Shown piece by piece: positions 1-6,025 of a DNA stretch of 40,332 bases; within the stretch, counting starts at the first letter, position 1, and each line of letters opens with the position of its first letter. Under the pieces are notes generated by a model, which was given only the letters and a program-made list of their open reading frames with translations, searched no databases and had not been told where the DNA came from. The position numbers were made by a program, and so were the translations under genes. Where the stretch lies: IMG/VR virus record IMGVR_UViG_3300044712_000378, positions 1 to 40,332 of that record. One strand, 5' to 3'. The stretch comes from a virus.

Positions 1-307
1 TCGCCGACCTGGGAGCTTCCCCGCATCTCGCCGACCTGGGAGCTTCCCCACATCACGCCGACCCGGGAGCTTCCCCGCATCTCGCCGACCTGGGAGCTTT
101 CCCACATCACGCCGACCTGGGAGCTTTCCCACATCTCGCCGACCTGGGAGCTTCCCCACATCACGCCGACCCGGGAGCTTCCCCGCATCACGCCGACCTG
201 GGAGCTTTCCCGCATCTCGCGGACCTGGGAGCTTCCCCACATCTCGCCGACCTGGGAGCTTCCCCGCATCTCGCGGACCTGGGAGCTTTCCCGCATCTCG
301 CCGACCT
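1..307. repeat. 27-bp tandem repeat array, left arm
   Basis: Eleven full 27-bp units occupy 1-297 and a 10-base partial unit follows at 298-307. Each unit is TCGCCGACCTGGGAGC followed by TTCCCCACATC, with substitutions at only a few positions. The core GGGAGCTTCCC is nearly palindromic. There are no spacers between units. The array is the coding sequence of the 9-residue repeats of the minus-strand gene that starts at 659. It continues the array at 39967-40332 if the molecule is circular. Array length in the assembly may be unreliable. Confidence 0.95.
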
Positions 308-659
308 TCGTATCGCGGAGGAAAACCCCTTGGGCGGTTAGAACTTCTATTTCACCGCCGTCGAATACGCATTCTTCAAGACACCTCCTGAGAGCGTTCC
401 AGCACGTGTCCTCATTGCTTTCTAACCACCACGACGGGACGGCCTGTTCATCGACACGGAAAGACCATTTTTTAAGGTCTTTCTCGAACACGTCTCCATC
501 GGGCGGGGTGATTTCAAACCGCACAAAATTACGCCTGTCAGGTTCGGTGGCTGTGTCAACCAACCCAAAGCGCGTGATAATAACTTCGTGCGAGTCAATA
601 CCTTGAGCCCAAAGTACACCGTTCACCCTGTCAAAAATCCCTGAGAAAAAATTGCACAT
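1..659 (-). CDS. Repeat protein spanning the contig ends, N-terminal part
   Basis: This gene starts at ATG 659, with AGGAGGG at 666-672 six bases upstream. It reads without a stop to position 1, so it has no 3' end here. Residues 1 to about 117 form a non-repetitive domain beginning MCNFFSGIFDRV, with FVRFEITPP and WSFRVDE further on. From about residue 118 it is a chain of 9-residue units, V-[GR]-[EV]-M-[WR]-[GE]-S-S-[QR]. The window length is divisible by 3, so the frame continues in phase at 40332 and stops at 39876, giving 371 residues if the molecule is circular. A regular 9-residue period suggests a solenoid or beta-helix; that is inference. From memory, similar short N-terminal domains with repetitive tails occur in other phage proteins of unknown function. 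A candidate promoter lies at 705-733. Confidence 0.72.
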   Translation of the reverse strand, partial: MCNFFSGIFDRVNGVLWAQGIDSHEVIITRFGLVDTATEPDRRNFVRFEITPPDGDVFEKDLKKWSFRVDEQAVPSWWLESNEDTCWNALRRCLEECVFDGGEIEVLTAQGVFLRDTKVGEMRESSQVREMRGSSQVGEMWGSSQVREMRESSQVGVMRGSSRVGVMWGSSQVGEMWESSQVGVMWESSQVGEMRGSSRVGVMWGSSQVGEMRGSSQVG

Positions 660-704
660 ATCGAACCCTCCTAAAATTTGTGTTTGTCCCTTCCGGTCAC
701 TGTT

Positions 705-733
705 ACCTTACCACCGGGGAACGGGGGTGTCAA
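705..733 (-). promoter_or_regulatory. Candidate sigma70 promoter for the repeat-protein gene
   Basis: On the minus strand a perfect TTGACA (728-733) is separated by 17 bases from TAAGGT (705-710), about 45 bases upstream of the repeat gene's start at 659. The -35 box and spacing are ideal. The -10 matches consensus at only three positions, so activity is uncertain. The genes on both sides read in the same direction, so this would be an internal promoter that lifts expression of the repeat protein. Confidence 0.4.
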
Positions 734-734
734 A

Positions 735-1085
735 CTAAAATTTACCTTCTTTCAGCTTTTTCAGCACATCGCACGCCAGCCGGTGTTCTTCCTCGGATTC
801 CATCGGCCGGGGGAGCTGCAAAAGCGACTCCCTTTTCTCCCGGCAGAATTTTGCTACGTGCTTGCGGAGTATGAACGGATCTCGCGGTGGGCCTTCGTAC
901 TGCTTCCGGTCCAGGAAGTCGAGCACGCCATCCCAGGCCATCGCCGGATCGGCGTCAACCTTCGCCATCTCCAACGACCACAGCGCCATCGTCACGTCGC
1001 GGGAGTCCTGGTTGTGAAAGTCCATCCATGATGGATAGTAATTTGCGATTTGAGTCACTATTCCCAATGCCGATGTCTTGTCCAT
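735..1085 (-). CDS. Putative helicase-loader/inhibitor, G39P-like
   Basis: A 116-residue protein starting at ATG 1085, preceded by GGGAGCT. Its N-terminal half (QIANYYPSW, ALWSLEMAKVDADPAMAWDG, then GPPRDPFIL) follows the pattern I associate with the SPP1 G39P helicase-loader/inhibitor fold: a helix ending in YP, a tryptophan helix, then a PP-x-x-P turn. It directly follows an O-like replisome organiser, the same order as G38P-G39P in SPP1, and overlaps that gene by 131 bp in another frame. The likely job is delivery of the host replicative helicase to the phage origin, since no helicase gene is visible here. The family assignment is from motif memory and moderately sure. Confidence 0.6.
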   Translation of the reverse strand: MDKTSALGIVTQIANYYPSWMDFHNQDSRDVTMALWSLEMAKVDADPAMAWDGVLDFLDRKQYEGPPRDPFILRKHVAKFCREKRESLLQLPRPMESEEEHRLACDVLKKLKEGKF

Positions 1086-1878
1086 TCATAGCTCCCATCT
1101 TTCTCATCATGGCCACCCCGGCAGAGTCCCGGCCTTGAAAACCTCCTGGCTTTTTGTCACCGTCAGGGAATAAACCTTTCCAGCCTTTTGAAAGGGAAAA
1201 GATGATGACTTCACACGCCCTGTCTGGACCCAATGGTTCTAAGGTCCGAATCATTTCCGCAGCCCCGGTTTTTAGGTTGTGGATTGGTGCCCTTACTTCT
1301 TTCCTGTGCTGAACCCATCTAGCCCAGCAATCCGGGAAAAGGGGGTGGGTTCTAAATTCTATAGAAAAAAGGTCCAGGAAAATAAGGGGGTCTTTGGCGT
1401 CGATTTGCTTTTGCGTCGGTGCGTGGGTTTTTCCTTTCCTTTCCCTTCCCTTCCCTTCCCTTCCGCCCGTGCCTAACAAAGCATCTCCGACTACGCGTGG
1501 TTCACCCGTTAAGCACGCGTGCGTAACTACCTCATCTGCAAGGGAAATGTCAGGTAATACGCTGGCAGGTTCTTTGTTGTTTATGTACTGGTGAATTTTG
1601 AAGGTGGGGATGTATCCGTACCATTCGGACCCGATGCGATATTTGACGATGAAGTCACGCGTCAGCCACGCGTCTAACACGTGTGAAAAATCCAGTTCAT
1701 CCAAGGGGAGGACTTCGGCTTTAAGAGACCGGGGCATCCATTTGAAGCGGCCCTCTCGGTCGCACACGCCAAAAAACATCGCCCATGCGAACCGGAGGGG
1801 AAGCCCGGTTTCCTTTTCGGCGTCGAACATTTTCTCATGGCGGGCCAATTCCGGCTTTACCGTGCGTATTCTAGCCAT
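955..1878 (-). CDS. Phage replication protein, O-like replisome organiser
   Basis: A 307-residue protein. Residues 1-110 match the N-terminal winged-helix domain of phage replication proteins: MARIRTVKPEL at the start, FGVCDREGRFKWMPRSLKAE around 36-55, VLPLDELDFSHVL and then FIVKYRIGS and FKIHQYIN. Residues 138-150 (GGREGKGRERKGK) form a charged linker encoded by a pure purine tract. A C-terminal region around 165-235 (FRTHPLFPDCWARWVQHRKE) resembles the second domain of such proteins. By family it would bind the origin and recruit the helicase loader encoded just downstream. It overlaps the upstream HNH gene by 8 bases and the downstream loader gene by 131 bases. In lambda the origin lies inside O, and the purine tract here is a candidate for the same role. 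Confidence 0.8.
   Translation of the reverse strand: MARIRTVKPELARHEKMFDAEKETGLPLRFAWAMFFGVCDREGRFKWMPRSLKAEVLPLDELDFSHVLDAWLTRDFIVKYRIGSEWYGYIPTFKIHQYINNKEPASVLPDISLADEVVTHACLTGEPRVVGDALLGTGGREGKGRERKGKTHAPTQKQIDAKDPLIFLDLFSIEFRTHPLFPDCWARWVQHRKEVRAPIHNLKTGAAEMIRTLEPLGPDRACEVIIFSLSKGWKGLFPDGDKKPGGFQGRDSAGVAMMRKMGAMNGQDIGIGNSDSNRKLLSIMDGLSQPGLPRRDDGAVVVGDGEG
1428..1464. repeat. 37-bp pure pyrimidine/purine tract inside the O-like gene
   Basis: The plus strand is uninterrupted pyrimidine from 1428 to 1464, with a 5-bp period of TTCCC over its right half. It encodes the Gly/Arg/Glu/Lys linker of the replication protein on the minus strand. Mirror-like homopurine tracts of this length can form triplex or unwound DNA. 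Its location inside the replication gene makes it a candidate origin element, which is inference only. Confidence 0.8.
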
Positions 1879-2371
1879 CTCGGTTGGCCCTGTGCATTTT
1901 GTGGATTTCTTCGATTAAGTCTCCGCTTAGTATTCCTTCTTTGCTGGAATGCTTTATAAGCCATTCCGCATTTGCCCCAAGGTATTCTCCGGCACCGCGT
2001 GCAAATTCATAATCAATCAGTTTGACATCAAACGGTCCCGGAAGGGACGCCAGCGTAAGCCATCCCAAATAGAACATGATGTTCTGGCGCATGTTGATGT
2101 CTGTTTTGATTTCCGCCACGAGTTCGTCGAACAGCCTTTCTTGCTCGTGAAAAGATTTATGGCACTTTTCACAAAGACAAAAAAGGTCTTCTGTAGCGTA
2201 GTCCCAGGGTTGTTTCCCTTTCTGATAGGCCGGGTGATGTACGTGCAGAGTCTCTTCTTTTTGCCCGCAGTTGGAGCACTCCCAATCTGCTTCGTTTAGG
2301 ACTTCTAGTCGTTTTTTCTGCCAGCGGGGGTCTTTGAGTTTTTCGGCATACGAGCGTGAATCTTTAGGCAT
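1871..2371 (-). CDS. HNH endonuclease-like protein
   Basis: A 166-residue protein starting at ATG 2371, with AAGGAAG upstream. Residues 32-75 form an HNH zinc module: C32-S-N-C35, then HVHH at 43-46, then C67 and C70 followed by H71 and H75. Residues after 80 are a helical region without a family I recognise. HNH proteins cut or nick DNA and occur in phages as packaging helpers or homing enzymes. This one sits in the replication block, overlaps the replication gene by 8 bases and so appears co-expressed with it. Confidence 0.75.
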   Translation of the reverse strand: MPKDSRSYAEKLKDPRWQKKRLEVLNEADWECSNCGQKEETLHVHHPAYQKGKQPWDYATEDLFCLCEKCHKSFHEQERLFDELVAEIKTDINMRQNIMFYLGWLTLASLPGPFDVKLIDYEFARGAGEYLGANAEWLIKHSSKEGILSGDLIEEIHKMHRANRDG

Positions 2372-2515
2372 GGCGCACTTCCTTTCTCGTGAAAAGGATA
2401 GGGGCTACCAACATCACGAGTGTTGGCCGCTGTCCAGGCGTCCGGCCGCGCAGCCGAAAGCCCCTTTATGGTGGACAGAGAAGACCTCATTTGTACCACG
2501 GGACACGCGAAAAGG

Positions 2516-3403
2516 TCAAGGTGTTACTTCGCCTTCTCCAACCGGGCGGCAAGGTCGCACCATTTTTCTTTCCGATCTTTCGGCACAATGTTCCACTCCC
2601 CGCCCGTGCATGGGTACATGTACTCGTACAGCGCCCGTCCCCCGGCCTCGGGGTCGGAAGGGGCTTGCTCGACGGGCAACTTGCTCACGTTTTGGATGAC
2701 AATTACGTCGTCGGGGAGCCACGGGGAAAGCATGACCTTGAACCCCATGAAAGTTTTGCCTGAGTCCTTGAGCCATCCCTTGAGGCGGGAGAAGCTCGGC
2801 GCGGGCTTCGTCGCGTTGCCTTCTCATTTCATTAATTTCGCAGGATTGCCGCTCTATCTTGGCTGTTTGCAATCCCACAATGTTTTCCCTTATTTCCTTT
2901 TGCCGCTCCACCTCGGCCCTTAGAGCTTCAGATACGTTCTGGTATTTGATGTAAAGAGCTTTCGACGTTTTCACTTCGGCCTTGAGCGCGTCCCGTTCGG
3001 CCAGAGCGGCCTCCCATTCGTCTTTCAGACTGGCAAAATTGATGCGCATTGCAGAGAGATCGCATTCAAGCGTTTTCTTTTCCCCCGCCCACTGTTCGCT
3101 CACCTTGTCGCGGACGGCGGAGGCGATATGACGCCAAAAGGAGTCTTTGTTCTTGTCTCCCATGACACTTTCATACGCGGCTATTGCCAACTCTTCCGTG
3201 TCGTCATAGGGCACGAAAAAAACGGAGGTCCGGTCGGAACGGGAGAGACTCTTGCACAAACCTATTTTTTCATCCTCTTCATCGCAATATCCTATCCCCT
3301 TCTCGTACCCGTAACATCCCCAACACAGTCCGTGTGAGTTGGCGGGCACGCACTTCACCTTCACCCCGTCCACCTCGAACACTTCGCCTATCTTGCGTTC
3401 CAT
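2516..3403 (-). CDS. Coiled-coil phage protein, C-terminus apparently frameshifted
   Basis: The frame opens at ATG 3403 behind GGAGGGCAAA and runs 295 residues. Residues 1-70 carry a cysteine-rich section (CWGCYGYEKG, then YCDEED and LCKSL). Residues about 100-200 are a long charged coiled coil ending EINEMRRQRDEARAE. The remaining 90 residues are arginine- and proline-rich and look like out-of-frame translation. The adjacent frame carries a sensible C-terminus (RLKGWLKDSGKTFMGFKV onward, ending at 2524). A one-base shift near 2794 would join the two. Either the gene is broken, it uses a +1 frameshift, or the assembly has an indel. Function unknown. Confidence 0.6.
   Translation of the reverse strand: MERKIGEVFEVDGVKVKCVPANSHGLCWGCYGYEKGIGYCDEEDEKIGLCKSLSRSDRTSVFFVPYDDTEELAIAAYESVMGDKNKDSFWRHIASAVRDKVSEQWAGEKKTLECDLSAMRINFASLKDEWEAALAERDALKAEVKTSKALYIKYQNVSEALRAEVERQKEIRENIVGLQTAKIERQSCEINEMRRQRDEARAELLPPQGMAQGLRQNFHGVQGHAFPVAPRRRNCHPKREQVARRASPFRPRGRGTGAVRVHVPMHGRGVEHCAERSERKMVRPCRPVGEGEVTP
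2524..2748 (-). CDS. In-frame C-terminal fragment of the coiled-coil gene
   Basis: The first ATG of this frame is at 2748, but the same frame is open further upstream to about 2810 and includes RLKGWLKDSGKTF. It encodes 74 residues from the ATG, including LSPWLPDDVIVI, YEYMYPCTGGEW and WCDLAARLEK, which look like ordinary protein. The competing frame across this stretch is low-complexity and arginine-rich. I read it as the true C-terminus of the gene starting at 3403, displaced by one base. It could also be a separate small gene, but no Shine-Dalgarno site precedes ATG 2748. Confidence 0.5.
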   Translation of the reverse strand: MGFKVMLSPWLPDDVIVIQNVSKLPVEQAPSDPEAGGRALYEYMYPCTGGEWNIVPKDRKEKWCDLAARLEKAK

Positions 3404-3427
3404 TTTGCCCTCCTATTCATCGTGAAA

Positions 3428-3805
3428 TTATTTTTCGGGGCTTGTTATCACTTCGCCGTCTTGTTTAATTTTCATGATGCGTTCCCCGCAACACCCGTAG
3501 TCGGCAACCCAGATAGGCGTGTTCCGTCCCATCACGAAGTCTCCGCCCTTGTAGCCCTCGAAAACTTCGCCCATGCTATCCCGACATATTTTGAGAAGTG
3601 CCGCCGCCGTGATGGGTTCTCCCACTTCAAAGGCAAGGTCACTGTAATATCCTCGGTAGCTGTGCGGTCCGTGCAAGTCGATCTCTGTTCCGGGGTCCAT
3701 CATCTCCAGCACGTCGATCATTTTCCCCAACGTCATCTGTGTTGACGCCCTGGTTTGCTCGTGCTGCTTGCTTATACCGTCGAAAAATGCTTGCAGGTGA
3801 TTCAT
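3428..3805 (-). CDS. Conserved phage protein of unknown function
   Basis: The start at ATG 3805 is chosen because GAGGAGGGCAAA precedes it; an upstream ATG at 3844 lacks such a site. The 125-residue product has an N-terminal helix, then TLGKMIDVLEMMDPGTEIDL, HSYRGYYSDLAFE, EGYKGGDFVMG and WVADYGCCGERI. I recognise this motif series (a 'HSYRGYY' box followed by 'GYKGG.F' and 'YGCCGE') from hypothetical proteins in many unrelated phages; no function is known to me. It sits 24 bases upstream of the coiled-coil gene in the accessory early operon. Confidence 0.7.
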   Translation of the reverse strand: MNHLQAFFDGISKQHEQTRASTQMTLGKMIDVLEMMDPGTEIDLHGPHSYRGYYSDLAFEVGEPITAAALLKICRDSMGEVFEGYKGGDFVMGRNTPIWVADYGCCGERIMKIKQDGEVITSPEK

Positions 3806-3885
3806 TTTGCCCTCCTCGCTTCCATTTTGGCGCATAGCGCGCACTCACCCACGGACCAACCCTGTAAAGTTGAAATTTACTCGCC

Positions 3886-4322
3886 CTATGCCGTTACAGC
3901 GCTATCCCCAGAGGATGTTTTCACGCCTTTGTTCTTGGGTATTTTGCCCGTGTGAGCCTCCCCCATCCTAAACGGATAGAGCGGGCACTTCTCCGAGGTG
4001 CAATCCTTCGGTAGCCGTATTCCCGCACGACTTGGTGAAAACGCTTTCTCGGAGTGATGATTCTGGCCCCCAGGTATTTCGCGTGTGCGATGATCTCTGG
4101 ATACTCCATGCCCGTGTTGACAAATAGGCAAAGAGTGTCGGGATAGAGCGACCGGACAAGGTGCAGAAGAACGGTAGAATCCAGGCCGGAAACGGAAACG
4201 CACGGTGTCAGCCCTCGCTCTTTTGCCCACGCGAAAGCCTCGTGAATTTTAGCAATCGCATAATCGATCTTCACCTCGTAGGGCAAAGACTGAAGTGCGC
4301 GAAGGTCGGAAGAAGTCCTCAT
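3886..4322 (-). pseudogene. Degenerate PAPS-reductase-family gene
   Basis: The frame opens at ATG 4322, overlapping the VRR-NUC stop as ATGA. Residues 12-105 match phage PAPS-reductase/PP-ATPase-like proteins: AIAKIHEAFAWAKERG, VSVSGLDSTVLLHLVRSLYP and LFVNTGMEYPEI. Two defects stand out. The PP-loop, normally S-G-G-x-D-S, reads S-G-L-D-S (residues 45-49), one residue short. After REYGY the frame runs into non-homologous sequence and stops at 3921. A -1 shift near 4010-4018 instead reads LPKDCTSEKCPLYPFRMG and ends at 3886. Full-length relatives are usually well over 200 residues, so much of the domain is missing. I infer an inactive remnant. Alternatively it is a repurposed short protein with an assembly error. 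Confidence 0.6.
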
Positions 4323-4699
4323 CCGTAGTATTCCTGCACGGCTGAAATGGCCTCTTTGTGCCCGTGGCAGACTACCGCCTTGTACCCTTGATCTGTTAAG
4401 TCAATGATCCACGCAGCCTGTTCATGGGTGGCCCGCCCTTTCGGGGCCTTCATTTCGATGTAAAGCCCGTGCCAGCCTCCACGCGCAACGGGTAGGCACA
4501 AGTCCGGCACGCCCGGCTTGACCCCTTGCGCCTTCATACGTGCGCCGCGCCTTGCCCTGGTCACCGCATCCCCTCCGAAGTAGGAGCCGTTGGGAATGGC
4601 GTAGATCAAACGGACGCCCGGATATTTCGACTGATCCGCCAGGTTGCACCACGCGATTACAGCGCATTGGGCGGCGTATTCCGGCTGGGCGTTTTTCAC
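4319..4699 (-). CDS. VRR-NUC domain nuclease
   Basis: I start this at GTG 4699, which overlaps the upstream stop as GTGA, giving 126 residues. The ATG further upstream would overlap the whole neighbouring gene. The product is a textbook small phage VRR-NUC: IPNGSYFGGD (35-44), an arginine helix, GVPDLCLP with D66, IEMKAPKGR with E82 and K84, then a terminal helix with VVCHG. D66, E82 and K84 form the PD-(D/E)xK active site. Such proteins act on branched or single-stranded DNA in phage recombination and replication. It is coupled by overlaps to genes on both sides. Confidence 0.85.
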   Translation of the reverse strand: MKNAQPEYAAQCAVIAWCNLADQSKYPGVRLIYAIPNGSYFGGDAVTRARRGARMKAQGVKPGVPDLCLPVARGGWHGLYIEMKAPKGRATHEQAAWIIDLTDQGYKAVVCHGHKEAISAVQEYYG

Positions 4700-4890
4700 T
4701 TTTTCGCCCAATATATGCAAACGGAAGTCCACGCGACCCGAGTCGTTATGAGGCCTCCAAGCTCTTTTTGCGCCTTGAGGCACTGGATATACGACCCAAA
4801 ACCAGGAGCGTGTTTGCACGTAAAACAAGACCTTCCAACCATGTGAGCCTTGAAGTATCCGGCCTGTTCTTTCCATTTTTTAAAAGTCAT
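4696..4890 (-). CDS. Small cysteine-containing phage protein
   Basis: A 64-residue protein from ATG 4890, chosen because GGAGGGCACGCT precedes it. It begins MTFKKWKEQAGYFKAHM and contains CFTCKHA, a single C further on (YIQCLKAQK) and SVCIYW near the end, so four cysteines are spaced as in a small zinc site. The stop overlaps the GTG of the VRR-NUC gene, which suggests translational coupling. I do not recognise the family. Confidence 0.65.
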   Translation of the reverse strand: MTFKKWKEQAGYFKAHMVGRSCFTCKHAPGFGSYIQCLKAQKELGGLITTRVAWTSVCIYWAKK

Positions 4891-4977
4891 AGCGTGCCCT
4901 CCTAAAGTAAAGCCCCTGGCGGGTGAACCCAAACTTTCGTTGGTGGGGATCATTCCCCGCCGCTAGGGGCAAAAGGT

Positions 4978-5466
4978 TTACTTGATTTCCAGCCGCGTAC
5001 CCTTTTCCAGATGCGCGCCCGTGATGTGCATCCCAGCCTTGAGCGCGTCTTTCAACATCGTCTTGTCCAGGACGGGTTCCTGGGGGCGGAAGAAGCCGAT
5101 GGGGATTTCCTTCTCGTTGTCGATCTCTACGCGCTCCGGGTTCGTGCGGATCGTGACCACATGAACCCCGGCTTCGATTTTCTGCGCGTTGATCGCTTCC
5201 ATGTTCCTGTGAAGGTATTCTTTCCACCCTTCCGCCTTGTTCTTTGCTGCTCGTGCTCTGTCGCTGAAAGCCTTGGCGCGTTCGGCAAGGACAGCGGATT
5301 GTCCTTCAAGGTGCTGGATGAACCCGCACAAGGATTCAACCTTGTTTTCCATCGCGGGGAGAAGTTCGTCCAGTTGGGCCAGAAGTTCGGGTGTCGCCTC
5401 GTCGGCTTCCAGGATCGAAACGACGGCGGCGGAAAGCTGATAAAGTTTAAGGTCGCTGGCTTCCAT
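4978..5466 (-). CDS. Siphovirus Gp157-family protein
   Basis: The start at ATG 5466 follows CAAAGGAGCAATGAC; the longer reading from 5577 lies inside the upstream HNH gene. The 162-residue product has the family layout: a short N-terminal segment (LYQLSAAVVSILEADE), a long coiled-coil helix (LEGQSAVLAERAKAFSDRA, then KNKAEGWKEYLHRNMEA) and a C-terminal beta part with TIRTNPERVEID, IPIGFFRPQEP, LDKTMLKDALKAG and GAHLEKGTRLEIK. Gp157 proteins sit among phage recombination and replication genes. Their exact role is unsettled, though resistance to phage infection has been reported for the founding member. Confidence 0.85.
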   Translation of the reverse strand: MEASDLKLYQLSAAVVSILEADEATPELLAQLDELLPAMENKVESLCGFIQHLEGQSAVLAERAKAFSDRARAAKNKAEGWKEYLHRNMEAINAQKIEAGVHVVTIRTNPERVEIDNEKEIPIGFFRPQEPVLDKTMLKDALKAGMHITGAHLEKGTRLEIK

Positions 5467-5467
5467 G

Positions 5468-5959
5468 TCATTGCTCCTTTGCAATTGCGGCATGATGTTT
5501 TGAACAAAGCCAAACAACATCCAAGGCTTTTGAATAATCTGGGTGATGAGCTTCCGATTTTGTGCTTCCGCACACACTACATGGTAGCTTAATTAATTTT
5601 CCGGTTTTTACGGCATAGGCTACAAGTTCCCTTGCCCTATACTTTCTTCTTTCATTGGCCCTTCTGAATCTCTGCCGGTTTATTTCATCTTCTTTATGTC
5701 GTTGATACCACCTGGACCAATTAGCTCTTAAACGTTCTGCGTTCTCTTCTGTGTACTTTTTATATCTTTCTTTTCCTTTGGCAGATTGAGAATATTTCCG
5801 GCATGACTGTTTTCGTTTGTCTGGGTGGGCCTTATTCCATTCTGCATTTCTGATAGCATCACATTTTTTGCAGGGTTTGCCCTTGGCTTTTTTGGGAGCA
5901 CCCCTTCTAAAATCATCTGCACTTTTAAGTTGTCCGCATACAGAACACCGGAATTCCAT
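5468..5959 (-). CDS. HNH-type protein with two zinc modules, possible homing endonuclease
   Basis: A 163-residue protein from ATG 5959. Residues 5-33 form one zinc knuckle (C5-S-V-C8, then C30-K-K-C33). The middle is a basic helical region rich in K, R and Y. Residues 127-156 form the HNH part: C127-S-V-C130, AHHPDYS with H138 and H139, then WLCSKHH with C152, H155 and H156. The layout matches phage HNH proteins that behave as homing or nicking enzymes. Its start codon and ribosome site are buried in a 12-bp inverted repeat (5956-5998), unlike any other gene here. It ends two bases above the Gp157 start. Confidence 0.75.
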   Translation of the reverse strand: MEFRCSVCGQLKSADDFRRGAPKKAKGKPCKKCDAIRNAEWNKAHPDKRKQSCRKYSQSAKGKERYKKYTEENAERLRANWSRWYQRHKEDEINRQRFRRANERRKYRARELVAYAVKTGKLIKLPCSVCGSTKSEAHHPDYSKALDVVWLCSKHHAAIAKEQ

Positions 5960-5998
5960 GATATCCTCCTGGTTTGGGTTTACAAAAGGATATCATGG
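5956..5998 (-). promoter_or_regulatory. Hairpin that sequesters the start of the HNH gene
   Basis: CCATGATATCCT (5956-5967) and AGGATATCATGG (5987-5998) are perfect 12-bp inverted complements with a 19-base loop. In the minus-strand mRNA the 3' arm contains part of the ribosome site, and the start codon of the HNH gene (5957-5959) is paired. Translation from readthrough transcripts should be blocked unless transcription begins within the loop or the stem is opened. T4 homing endonuclease genes are controlled by the same device. Confidence 0.7.
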
Positions 5999-6025
5999 TT
6001 TGTTATCCGTGGTCAAACTAATACG

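Noticed and set aside
1-307. CRISPR array
   Set aside because: Units abut without spacers and the pattern is a plain coding tandem repeat.
2305-2499. 64-residue minus-strand ORF upstream of the HNH gene at 2371
   Set aside because: No ribosome site, overlap with the HNH start, and composition unlike its neighbours; the region 2372-2515 is otherwise without a gene I can support.
4880-5227. 115-residue minus-strand ORF overlapping Gp157
   Set aside because: Arg/Gly-rich shadow of the Gp157 gene without a ribosome site.
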